Source: Nymphaea colorata (lineage: Eukaryota > Streptophyta > Magnoliopsida > Nymphaeales > Nymphaeaceae). Taken from it: a DNA stretch of 64,000 nucleotides. The position numbers and the translations under genes were made by a program. Shown here in pieces: positions 50,476 to 61,700 of the stretch (within the stretch, counting starts at the first letter, position 1; each line of letters begins with the position of its first letter). Under the pieces are notes generated by a model, which saw only the letters and a program-made list of their open reading frames with translations, was not told the DNA's origin and did no database searches. The DNA is taken from positions 8,003,001 to 8,067,000 of the forward strand of contig NC_045148.1 of the NCBI RefSeq assembly GCF_008831285.2, given 5' to 3'.

Positions 50476-52754
50476 TTAAGCCAACTTCCTAGCTGAGGAT
50501 TTTGTACATATGGTTTATTTATTTTTTGATTTATTTGATTCTTTCATTCTTTAGTTAATGACAATTCCGGGAGGCAGCAGATATGAGTCTGAATCCAATG
50601 AAAACAATGGAATAAATGATGTCTATTTGAATAAAAATATTTGTCAAATAGACATATTCTCCAATAAAAGAGTTACAAGCAAACACCCACATATTGATCT
50701 ATTAGACATACAAATCTAGTTTAAAAAGTTTTTCTCAATGTAGAAAAGGATTTGGTCTCTCTTGAAAAGCCAAAGGAAAACTTGCTTACAAAAGCTTTAA
50801 GAAAATATAAAAAGAAAAGCAATGAGAAACATATGAACAACATACCAAGAAATTAGCGCTTCATGGCATTATCAACAACTTCTTCATACTATACAATGAG
50901 AAGAAGAGATAATTGTATTGTATTGCACCAAGAAGAACTTGAGGCATGCGTTTTATAGCCAAAGCATCAATTTTATAAGGTAACTACAGATTCCAAGGAA
51001 TTAAAGTGAAACTATAGCGAATGAAGCAACTATAAACATAAAAAATCAAAAACTTCATGCGCTTTACTTTTTGGCAGAACAGTTTCCTTTTATAAGTTAA
51101 TTTCTTTTTGCACTTTGTGTAAATAAAACTATGCATTTGAGGAAAATGAGTAAGAGGAAGGGATAACTTCAAATTTTTAAACTTATTTTCCTTAACTATT
51201 GAAGCAGTGAATATGATGCTTCCTACTATTGATTGGCTAAATATTGAATCTTATAAAATCTGACAATTACAATCTATTTTAGCTAAGAATTCTTTCTAAA
51301 CACAAAGAAATTGATATTGAGGGTGGGCATCTGACCGGTTGTTTGGTATCATGTGAGTATTTCATGAATCTACATGGAATACTTGTTCGAGTGTTTCATG
51401 AATTTATTTTAATTTTGAGGCAGATTCAGGTATAACATTCATATGTCTTTAATCTTACATCAAATACCCAATCAACGATTCAAGTAGAAAATTGTTGATA
51501 AATTTATGGCAGTCATTGAACATGTATTTCTATTTTAAATGGTAGTTGCTAAATAACATAATATGGAATAATCCTAAACCATGTCATATTCAGGAGGATT
51601 TGATCTTTCTAGAATCAACATATTCATAATTAAGGGAATGAAATAGACATGGCCTCTCATTATAAACTCTAAATAACATTCACATGATTGAGGCATATCC
51701 ACAACCAATTAATATAAAGCAATCTCAAACAATTATAAGTAAGAATTATGGCATATTAAACATACTCCTTAACTTCAGTTTTTTTTTTCACTTTTTTTCA
51801 ATTTTTTAATGTCAACATTTTTTTTTTCATTTTTCATTTTTTATTTGTTTCAGATGTACTTATCTTTTGATGTTTGTGTTATTAGCTTCTCATTTATTTT
51901 ATCTTACCATCATTTTAAGTTTTTTAAATTTTTTAAAAATTTACCGCATTTATTTTTTTTTCAAGCTCATCATATTATACTTGAGAAAAACCTCACTGCT
52001 TAAAACTTCGAAACGTTATTAGTGACTATGATATTAATCTACTGCTAGGTTATTAAATTGAATTTACTTAAAAAAAATAATTCTAATTAAGGCCCCCAAA
52101 GGTAGACCGTGTACAATCATAGCCCTTCTACAAAGAAAAAGAAAATAATTTATTTCAAATCATGCTGAAAGTAACTTTTTCCTTCATAATTGATCCTGTT
52201 TTCCTTTTCCAAATTAATCTTGTCACAAATTCAAAACAAAAACCCCAAAATTTCCAAACCATACAAGTCCCTGGACCTTGTTAAACCCTACAATTTATGT
52301 AATTTGATTCAGATTTCTACCATATTTGGACATTATTTTTTAATCGAATTTGGATTTGACCAGCATAAGGTCTGACATTGCGTTTGATACGTATTAGATT
52401 TCAGTTGGATATCAGATTTCGTAATTTGGATTCCATACTTGTGAAGCTGCAGACTTAACTCAGCTAATCAGATTAATTAGCAATAAGTATCCCGATTTCT
52501 TAACCAGATCCAACTAAACATGCTCTAAAATTTGAACCATAATCAGATCTACCACATCCATTTGGTTCCCCAGTTATCATCTTCATCACATTTGTGTCAC
52601 ATTTTGACATTACTGCAGTTTGGATCCAAGACCAACATGCTGAACAAAAAGTACTGGGCCTGTTTTAGTTAGAGCAATCTACAATCAGATAGTACAAAGT
52701 GCGGCGACTGAATACCCCGTTGCCGCATTCACTATCCTCCGTTGTGATTGAGGA
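50476..52754. other. AT-rich intergenic DNA, no gene recognised
   Basis: Long AT-rich stretch with T-rich frames (51809-52003) that have no domain. 52370-52545, with GCGTTTGATACGTATTAGAT at the left and CCAACTAAACATGCTC at the right, may be another small MITE. Confidence 0.45.
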
Positions 52755-52945
52755 CAGGGGCAGAGTCAAGGTAGGGCCCGCTTAGGTCCTGGCTCCACCT
52801 CAATTTTTCTTTTTAAATTTACATGTAAATTTTAAAAAAATTTATTTGTTTATATACAAATTTTGAAAAATGATATTTAAGCCTTATTCAAAATTTAGAA
52901 ACTTTAATTCGGCTTGCCTCATGAAAAATTTCTGTCTCTACCCTT
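52755..52945 (+). mobile_element. hAT-like MITE, family B, complete copy
   Basis: About 190 bp starting CAGGGGCAGAGTCAAGG and ending CTGTCTCTACCCTTG, so the termini are imperfect inverted repeats (CARGGGYAGAG). The flanking 8-mers ATTGAGGA and ATTGGCAA match at five positions, so a target duplication is only hinted at. The interior shares AATTTAGAAACTTTA with the copy at 53944. Confidence 0.55.
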
Positions 52946-53070
52946 GATTGGCAAGACATTTGGGAAACCCCAAAATTTGTCGCCGTTGATGAAACGGAGG
53001 AGGTTGCCTCTCCCTAGTGATGCGCTTGAAGAGGCCTTGGATTTACAGATAGCAGAAGCCGACTCTGTAT

Positions 53071-53345
53071 TGTTGGGGAAAATCAGCAAACTAATTTTCA
53101 GGAAAGATAAGATCATGATAATCCCAGCAAACTAATTTTCAGAAAAGATAAGATCATGATAATCTTTCATTTTCTTGTTGTAACGCACAGATTTGTAACA
53201 TTTCTATCTCAAGATTTTGGATCTGTACATATCTCACGATTTGTTAACGTGTATAAATACTCAAAACGTGTTTGAAATGTATTATCACTTTTTGACTCAT
53301 CATCTCTCTAGTTTCTCTCTTTTTTCCCTCACGCTTTCTTTCTCG
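53071..53345 (+). mobile_element. LTR of a copia-type retrotransposon
   Basis: It starts TGTTGGGGAAAATCAGC, a typical Ty1/copia LTR opening, and has a TATA-like GTATAAATAC at 53251. It runs up to a primer-binding site at 53346. It contains a recent 44-bp tandem duplication (GCAAACTAATTTTCAG ... GATCATGATAATC, 53087-53175). The expected CA end is not clear: CCCTCA at about 53330 lies 14 bp before the primer-binding site. I saw no second LTR within the window. Confidence 0.55.
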
Positions 53346-53357
53346 TGGTATCAGAAC
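53346..53357 (+). other. Primer-binding site for initiator methionine tRNA
   Basis: TGGTATCAGAAC is one base from the standard plant TGGTATCAGAGC, the complement of the 3' end of tRNA-iMet used to prime copia retrotransposon replication. It lies directly after the LTR, as expected. Confidence 0.65.
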
Positions 53358-53632
53358 TTATTCAAAGAGAAGAGTAGTGAGAAGTTTGACGCCCCAACTA
53401 GGGGTCTCGCCATAAGTGTTCAGGTTTTCCAATCTTTTCTGCTTGCTGAACATTACCATATTGCATTGAAAGGGGCTGACTTGATGAGAAGCACATGTAT
53501 CAATTTGAGGGTACAATATTGGAAGTTTGGTTTGGAAATGTTGAGTTAAAACTAGCTAATTCTAACAGTTGGTACGTAGAGAAGAAGAAGAATGTTGCAC
53601 GGGCTGTGTGTTGCCGATAGGACAGCACAACT
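53358..53632 (+). pseudogene. Truncated internal part of the copia element
   Basis: About 270 bp after the primer-binding site, with one open frame reaching 53549 (VFQSFLLAEHYHIALKGADL). I see no gag zinc knuckle, protease, integrase or reverse transcriptase motifs, so the element is a solo 5' fragment. Confidence 0.35.
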
Positions 53633-53745
53633 AGCTGAGCCAACTCGAGCTGAGTAGAACTCGCTTTAAACAACTTAGCTTGTGCCCTCCTCTTTTATAA
53701 ACGAGCCGAGTTCGAGTTTCAAAAGCTCGACTTGACTCGCAAACC
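53633..53745. repeat. GAGCTCGA-rich dispersed repeat, short copy 4
   Basis: It has GCCAACTCGAGCTGAG, GAGCCGAGTTCGAGTTTC and AAGCTCGACTTGACTCG. Confidence 0.5.
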
Positions 53746-53943
53746 GACACTGTGTTTAGTAACAGTCCAGTAGGTTGTCACTAATGATTATTTTCAAGTG
53801 ATGGGCGCTTTCCATCACTGAAGACCTTTTCTGTGATGGCCAACTCCATTGCCCTCCATGTAACATATTATCCGACGGCTGTAGCCATTGCTAATTAACA
53901 ATATTAGGCGATGGAACATTCTGAACTACTCCAAGTAGCTACT

Positions 53944-54112
53944 CAGGGGCAGAGCCAAGGGGTGCTTGCATGGTGCCCTCGTCTCACCTCAATTTTTTTT
54001 ATAAATAATTTGCATATAAATTTACAAAATTTTACTTGTTCTATATAAAAGATTCAAAAAATGATATTTCGAGTCTTGTCAAAATTTAGAAACTTTATTT
54101 TAGCAAGGAAAC
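53944..54112 (+). mobile_element. hAT-like MITE, family B, partial copy
   Basis: It starts CAGGGGCAGAGCCAAGG like the copy at 52755 and shares CACCTCAATTTTT, AAAAAATGATATTT and AAAATTTAGAAACTTTA. The right terminus is not recognisable. Confidence 0.5.
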
Positions 54113-54150
54113 AGTGATGGCCATATTAGACGCACAACGGTTTTCATTGT

Positions 54151-54154
54151 TGCT

Positions 54155-54224
<70 letters not shown>
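54151..54224. repeat. (CA)n-(TA)n microsatellite
   Basis: A short CA run followed by about 29 TA repeats. Confidence 0.95.
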
Positions 54225-54229
<5 letters not shown>

Positions 54230-54857
54230 CTAATCGGACCGAGACATCAGTTTCCACTTCTGATGTGGATTTGGACCTAAATTTGAATTGAATCCAGACT
54301 GATTGCATCCCCATCTTGATCTTTCATTTTCATCCAGCCATGTGAGCTTGTACCATCCCCCTCTCTCCCCTTGCCACCACCACCCTCTTCCATGTGTCTA
54401 GTTAATTTCTTTTCCAAAAGTCTCTAGATAAACCGAGTCATGTTTCCATACCGTCTCGGTTTGCCATTGACATGGACATGAATCGAATCGCATCCGTTTA
54501 TCATGCGCTTTCCCGTTTGAAAACAACCAAGGTATATGCCAAAACCTTTTCGATTTGCGGCCGATACGCTCGCCCGATACAGGTGTTGAGAGGCATCCCC
54601 ACTCAAACAAGGACAAACTCAAAAACAAGCAACCCACTACTTACCCTCCTTATATTCGTAAATTTGACTCATACTGCTTTATATATATATATATATATAT
54701 ATCATCCCTAGACTTCAGTCTCATGTTATTAATAAATATAATTTCATTTAACTAGAATGCCTCCACCTATTCCTAAAGTCTAAAATGATTTGTACTACGT
54801 CAACATCCAGAATATTTATGACCTAGATTTCATATACTTCACAAGTGCATTAATTTT

Positions 54858-55041
54858 AAGAGCAGAGATATGATTTTTTTCGAGGGGGCCAAACATACCA
54901 ATCTCGGATTCGGCTAGAGCCAAATTGAACTCGAATCTAAAAAATACATTACATAATTAAAATTTTTTAATTTTATTTTTTGTTTTCCAGTTAATTGAAG
55001 CAGGGCCATGGCGTCTGTGGCCCCCCTTCCCCCTGGCCCTG
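54858..55041 (+). mobile_element. hAT-like MITE, family A, diverged copy
   Basis: It follows the order of 31759-31963: AGAGCAGAGATATGATTTTT, GGGGCCAAACATACC, CTAAAAAATACAT, AGGGCCATGGCGTCTGTGG and an end of CCCCCTGGCCCTG. Confidence 0.5.
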
Positions 55042-57900
55042 TCGTTGTTTGTTTCGAATTTTCGAGATATCAACCTGCAATTTACACAGCCACAGGGCAT
55101 CACTTCAAGAAGAGACCGAATCGTGAGGAGATTGAGGGAAGGGTGAGAGTTTCGGCAATACGGGTAAAATAAAATATTAGTTGGTAAAATAAAATATTCG
55201 TCCAACCTGCGTACTAGTTTTTTTTTATTTCAAGAAATTCTTTTACACATCTCATGATGATTTTTAAAGGCAAAGAATATCTTAATATTTTTGGGAGAAT
55301 GAGTTGGTGTAAAGTCGGAGGAAGAACGCAGATTGGGACCAGAAGAAGGCTGGCTGGGTCGGTCTGGGTCAAGTCAAGGCTCTTCTGCTTTAAGGTGAAT
55401 TATTAATGGACGCGGTTTCTCTTTATGAGGACGACACCTCGGAAGGTCGTCCCTGAGTTGAATTATATATGGCGCAAACATTAAGTGAGTCAACCGCGTT
55501 GACTGAGCAACCTTGATGCACCGTCAAACTTGCCAAAATATTTTATTAAAGAAAAAAAAAATGAATGCATGGGCTCATATATTTTTTTAGCTCCATTTTA
55601 GTCGTATCAAATTGGCACGAATAAGTCCACTTTTGAATTTTTTTAGCTTTGAAAAAGTGCAATAAAAAATTTAAAAAACGCATGGGACCAAAGCCACTCC
55701 AGTTATCAACTTTCGGGCTATCGGATTATACGTAAATTGGGTTTGACTTTGCAAACTAGATCGATAGCCCTTCTTTTAAAACAGATTCCAAATCCGATTA
55801 GTATGACATCCAACACTTATATCTAATTTCGGTAAAAACTAAGACTCGGCATTAGGCCAGCCCAGCTTGATAATGAGACCGGTCCAGTCCCACATATAAA
55901 ACTCGGACTTGGGCCTAGCCCAACTCGAAAACTCGAGCTCGAATCTGAACCGATTATATTAAAAAAATATTTTTTAATATAAAATAATGCATAAAAATAA
56001 TTAATGGTAATAAAATATTATAAATATATACAAATAATAAAAAAATAAAAAAAAATCATTATTAGGCCCATCGGCCCTGGTCACGTTTTCCTAAGTCCGA
56101 TAGAGTACCGAGTACCCAGCAGCGGTCAGGCCCGGTGCCCAGGCTTAGTAAAAACTCTTTATTGGATTCTTGTAAGACATCAGTGGTAGCTTCAAATTTG
56201 GCTATAAACTGATAGTGATTGGATTAAGATACTGTTACTAAGTCCGATTAAATGGATCCAAACTTTGGGTAGAGTATTGAGAAGAACATAAACCAGAGTC
56301 ACAATTTTTCACATAACTCCTATCAAGTCAAGGCCTTTATCTTCATTTATCTGATCTAAAATGTTGAGTAAAACTCCACCCTAATTTTTATTGTTTATGA
56401 CTTAACAGGAAATGTACTTCTGTTTGCTCACTCAAAATATAAAACTCCGGGACGTCGACCCATGCACCTAACTTCTATGTTGTTCTGACTAGCGCAAAAA
56501 ATTAGTGCCCACAAGAATCAAACTAATCCCGTACTTATTTGAGCCGATTTAGCCTAATCAACCATAAACATAACTGTTTTGGATCATAATTATTACTTGG
56601 TAAGTCGCTTTCTTCCTTTAATTTGTTGCTATCGTCTTTTGTTTTTATATCTTTAAGACCTTAAGGTATATTCAAACGAGTAAAAATGTTATAAAAAGTA
56701 CAATGTAAAATATCTTGTTCTAGTGAGTAAAAAAAGTATTTTATCCTACTGCCTAAATGAGAGCCGAAGCTTTTATCTAACCCATCATCAACAAAAAGTG
56801 CAAACACTACTTTAAGCATTCTAAAATTTAACTTGTGCTTCAAGAATCTCTTTTTAGAGTATAAAAAATTTGAAGCACCAGACATTCAAAACGGTTAGCA
56901 GCCACATTCAACAGGATGCTTTATATTTAAAAAATATTTTAATATAAAACATACAGTTGAATGTAGCTGCCAATGACGCAATATTGACATTACCTAACTA
57001 AAGTAATGTTCAACCATCGAAACCAGCTCTAGTGGGAAAAGGGGACGCAGATTTAGCCAAAGCAAGAATTGATATAATATTTTATAATAACTTATTTAGC
57101 TTCTCAAGGGATAAAAACGCGTGCTCATCTTTGTTGTTATTTTTTTGGGGTTTAACGTTTAGCGATCAGAATTAGACACAAGAAGAACCAGTTAAATAAT
57201 TTTTTTTTTTTTTTAAAGTGCAATTTGGTAATCTTTTGTTTATACTACTAAGGTGGCATTTCATTACCCGGAAATTTGAAATCTATTGATCTATAGTTCA
57301 TCAGTAGTTCATCAAACTTAAGATCTAGATTTAAGATCATTACTTTACTTCTCTGCATTGAAAAAAAGTTGGATTTAAGATAGGATGAGGGAGAACATGA
57401 GCTTAAATCTATGGTTTGGATCTCAGATCCAAAGCTATCAACTCCCCCCTAAAAGTTAAGACTTTTTTTTTCTTATACTCAATTGTAGTTTCATAGGAAC
57501 CCAAATATCATTTTCCAAATTTTTATACAGGATAATGATTTTCTTCAAAATTTATATGTATTTTTTTTTTGGATGAGAGAGAAAAGGCCCATGCTTGGCT
57601 CTATTCTTAGTTCATATTTTTATGGAAACTATGCTTTCGTGTCCTGTCTTGAGGCTTATTATCTAAGTTGAACAATATAGTAATGTTATCTTGGATATGA
57701 AAGCTATAAGGATAAGAATGAGAGGCCTTAGAAAAAATTAGGAAATTCCAGGTTAGGTAAGGCGTAATGGTGAAAAGCTCAAATTCTTTTTTTTTCTTTT
57801 AACGGTGAATGGTTCGTTTGTTTGGCTACCTTTAAGAGAAGGTACTGACATCAAAACCTTTTACGGTATAAAAGTAGTGCACACTAAAACGTGACAATGA
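55042..57900. other. Intergenic DNA with repeat remnants
   Basis: No gene recognised. 55850-56150 holds a GGCCC-rich repeat with an AT-rich middle (TTAGGCCAGCCCAGC, CTTGGGCCTAGCCCAACTCG and ATTAGGCCCATCGGCCC). 57250-57440 resembles the AAATCT/GATCT-rich small elements at 18735 and 42930. Confidence 0.45.
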
Positions 57901-57905
57901 CCACT

Positions 57906-57957
57906 GGAAGATTCAAACATGGGTTATTAAGAAAGCCGACCATTAAGCTACGACTTC
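57906..57957 (-). mobile_element. tRNA-derived SINE fragment
   Basis: On the minus strand GTCGTAGCTTAATGGTCGG fits a pol III A box, and about 20 bases on GTTTGAATCTTCC fits a B box. The spacing is too short for a full anticodon arm, so it is a SINE or tRNA relic and not a tRNA gene. Confidence 0.4.
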
Positions 57958-58078
57958 TCATGGTAAGAAAACTCAAATTAAATTTACTATTATGGGATTA
58001 ACTTTTATCCAACTACTTCTCACGGTAAGAAAACTCAAATTAAATTTACGATTATCGGATTAACTTTTATTCAACTAG
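57953..58078. repeat. Tandem duplication, unit about 62 bp
   Basis: Two near-identical units share CTTCTCA(T/C)GGTAAGAAAA, CTCAAATTAAATTTAC and GGATTAACTTTTAT. They start just upstream of the STP promoter region. Confidence 0.85.
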
Positions 58079-58630
58079 CAGTACCTCCCGAAAAGGTAAG
58101 GACATTTACGTAATTGCGGACCTCAGTCTCCAGTCTCCCCGATCGTGTGTCTCTGCAGCTCGTGAGGTAACGGAAAGCCGGCGATATCGCTTCGGACGGA
58201 GATCGGGCGTGGACCCGTCGATGCCTCCACGTCTGCTGCCTTCGCGCCAGAACCGAACCGCCCCTCGCTTCCTCCGAAATAACAACCATGCCACTCACCG
58301 GCAGCGGGTGCCTTCAATGTATTCCTGCACGCTCCACTTGGCTCGGTTCGGTTCGTTTGGATCGAGCAGAGTTATTAGTTCTGACCTTCTGGAATCGAGC
58401 GTGGTCCGAACGAATCCGGTTCGATCCGTTGCCAGCGCTTCCGGTGACGAATGGTGGCAATCACGTTAATAAGGAGAAGGTTAGGTCCTTTTCTGAGAGG
58501 GCCGTAATCACGCTCTCTGGACTTCCCGTGGGCAATTAACTTCTTGCTTATTTGGCCGCTCTTGTAATATCCGGGTCGGCTGGTGAGAAAATTACTCGGT
58601 TTACCCCTGGGCGAGCCTCCCAGCATTCCC
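58079..58630 (+). promoter_or_regulatory. GC-richer proximal upstream region of the STP gene
   Basis: The base composition rises sharply from about 58080. Short frames occur on both strands without recognisable domains. It is most simply read as promoter DNA of the STP gene. Confidence 0.4.
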
Positions 58631-58638
58631 TATAAATA
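58631..58638 (+). promoter_or_regulatory. Candidate TATA box of the STP gene
   Basis: TATAAATA in the context CCCTATAAATACC, 150 bp before the start codon, followed by a CT-rich leader. This fits a transcription start near 58665 and a leader of about 115 nt. Confidence 0.65.
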
Positions 58639-58780
58639 CCACCACTCCGTTTCACTCCCTCCTTCGTCTTCAGAGCTCTTCCGCACCGCCGTCCGGCTTT
58701 GCGCTGCGTTCTTACTTCTCCTTAGTGCTTCTTCCTTTTCTTTTCTCTCTGGTTGGAAAGGTTTCGGAAGTGTCGGGAAA

Positions 58781-61700
58781 ATGGCCGGCGGTGGGTTTGT
58801 TGAGACCCGTGAAATGAAGAACTACGCAGGGAAGGTCACGCTGTTCGTCGTCTTTACCTGTATAGTCGCTGCTACCGGCGGTCTCATCTTCGGATACGAT
58901 ATCGGGATTTCAGGTCGAGATCTGGAACGATCTTGATTTCTATTTCCTTGTTACTTTTGCTTTCGATGAGTGTTGATGGTTTTCCTTTTAGGATATATTT
59001 TTTTTTTTCTGATGCGTGGAGTCGAACTTCGCATCGAGATCCGGGATGGACAGGAGACGACTTGCAGATTTTCATTTTCGAGGAATTTTTTTTAAGTTCT
59101 GGACTGTGATATTTCCCTGAACAATGAGACGAATTTCAGCAATCTTGCTCGGTTTCTATAAGCGTTTTCTAATAATTTTATTTCTCAATGTTAGATCTCT
59201 CTGGCTTTCTAGATGACTTCATTAGGTATGAAGGTCAAATGTGCTCAGAGATCTCTTCCTGAAAAATCGGATTAAATGTAAATTGAGGAACTTATTTTTC
59301 GAGATTATTTTCAAGTTATGCATGCAAAAACTACTATACGATTTTCCGTTTCTTTCGTTAGCATTTTATGGACAGATTATGGGCATCCTTTTTCGACAAA
59401 AAATTTTGCCCTTTGTCTGGACCAGCAGTTTACTTTTTGTGCATCTCCTCACCAAGAGATTCCATTTCTAATTGTCCGAATTTTTTATGATGTTAGGTGG
59501 AGTGACGTCCATGGACCCATTCCTGGTGCGCTTCTTTCCGTCGGTGTACCGGAAGATGGAAGCCGATAGGAGCCAGAATCAGTACTGCAAATTCGACAGC
59601 CAGCTTCTAACGACGTTTACATCGTCCCTCTATGTCGCCGGACTCATTGCCTCGTTCTTTGCATCGACGGTGACTCGAATGTTCGGGAGAAAGCCGTCCA
59701 TGCTCTTCGGCGGTCTTACCTTCCTTGTCGGTGCGGCCGTCAACGGCGCGGCCAAGAACGTGGCCATGCTCATCATCGGTCGCATTCTGCTCGGTATCGG
59801 CGTCGGGTTCGCCAATCAGGTAAAGATGGGATCTCCTTTTCTTTCTTTTTTATTCTTCTTTCTGATTTTCCGTGTTATTTCAGAAGATTCCGCCATCATT
59901 TACTTTTATTCACATTTTCGCTTTTGTGTTCCTTCATCTTCCCTGCAATTCTCCCAAAAGTTCGTTCCTCTCAACCTTTTCGTGATGACGGGTTTGTCCT
60001 TTTCTTTCTGAGCTCGACTGTCAAATACCGAATTCTGACACTTCTCGTCTCAGAGCACTGGTCAGCCCTTCAAAGTGCTGTTACTCGGATGCTTCCTCTT
60101 CAGTTTGGATTATTATAGTTCTGTTTCTCTACCCTTCATTTTTCCTGGATGCTGACATGCTGGCTTTTCATTGAAAATTATACAAGTTGCCATTTACTCC
60201 AGATGATATAACAAAAAAAGCTCAAGCTTGGAAATTTCTATTTAACCGTCTTTCTATTTCCGAATTAAGCGTACTCATGAGCGTGACCTTATCATTCTTT
60301 CCATGAACCTCTATCCATAGTGGATAAGCCCACCTAATTTCCTAAATCGCCTCATCCATCCCGTGAGTCACAGCGTGGCAGACGATTCTCTTCTCCTGCC
60401 CTCCGCCGTTCATGCTGGGAACGGACGGTTGATTAAGAGCACAATAAAGACTTATCTTTCTGTGCCGGTAAAAATTATAAAGTAGGAAAAAGAAACAGAT
60501 AGCCAGCTCTTGCAGGCATACGACCGGGTTCTTATCCGAATCCACGCGTCCTTTTTGATGGTTGGACTGAAGAACGAGTCACTTCACGGAGGGGAAGGTA
60601 CACGAGCCTAGTGCAACATCTCTCAGCATAGAGCCGAGGGAGTTCATCGAATCGGCCCTGTGATCGGTTGTCATGGCAATGGCATTTTGACATCGTCGAT
60701 TATTTCATCCACGTCAGCAGTTATCGAGTCCGATGGCTAACTGGTTGCCCTTTCTAGCGTCCTTTCCTGCCTACGTATTGAATAAAAAACTGCCACCAAT
60801 GGTTTGCTTGCTTTTTGGCTTTCACTTGTAACGGAACCAGCATCCGGCGAGATCGATGTTGCCTATTTTAGATAGTTACCTATTAAAGTTTCCTTTTTTA
60901 GCTTTTTCCCAAGAAAAATTCTGAGGTACGTATTTATCACTATGTTTTTAGAACGTAGACACGTAATGTCATACAAGTTTATTTGTATGCGCAGATAAAA
61001 TTTTACTCAACTATACATTTATACAAATGTTAATTCGTATAGTCATCTGTTGTTTCAGGTGCTATTTATAGTTTTGTACATTCAAAAAAGCCGATTTTCG
61101 TGGACCTGTAAGTTTAAATCGCCGCAATAACATTTGCATGATTTACAGATTTGAAAAAAATTATTTTCTGAAGCTTAACTGTAAAAATTTTGCCCTTTAC
61201 AAATTCTCTCCTAACACACGGTGATGGCCTGGCTTTCTGCGCTCCTCCTTTAGCGTTCCTTATCTTTTGGTGGTCACAGAGCAGCTACCGTGGGACACCT
61301 TGACGAGGCCTGTCTTTATCTTTCCCGTCTTGACGTTGCCAAAGTTTGAAATTAGTCCCAGTTCCTTTCATACATAACATAATTGTTCTCTTTGTCATAG
61401 ATCTACATTTGCGTCCTATGGTCCTGTGTCCATTTTTGCCAATTCCGTGGGCCTTGGGTCTAGGGAAACGTTCAAATTATGCTACTTTTTTTTTTCCCTA
61501 CAATTGGGCCTTCTTGGAGAGACACAAACAATATCCCATTATTTTAAGCACAAAAATATTCTGGACATAGTTTCCGGAACGACGCAATTGGTTTCGCAGA
61601 CGCTGATATTTTGAGTTTTCTACTTTCTTTGCAGACAAGTCATTATAATTGTAAAATACTTCCGCCAGTTGTCACAGTGAGGAAACCAGATTTGTCATCC

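Noticed and set aside
57906..57957. Functional tRNA gene
   Set aside because: A- and B-box-like words are too close together, and no anticodon arm or acceptor pairing could be built.
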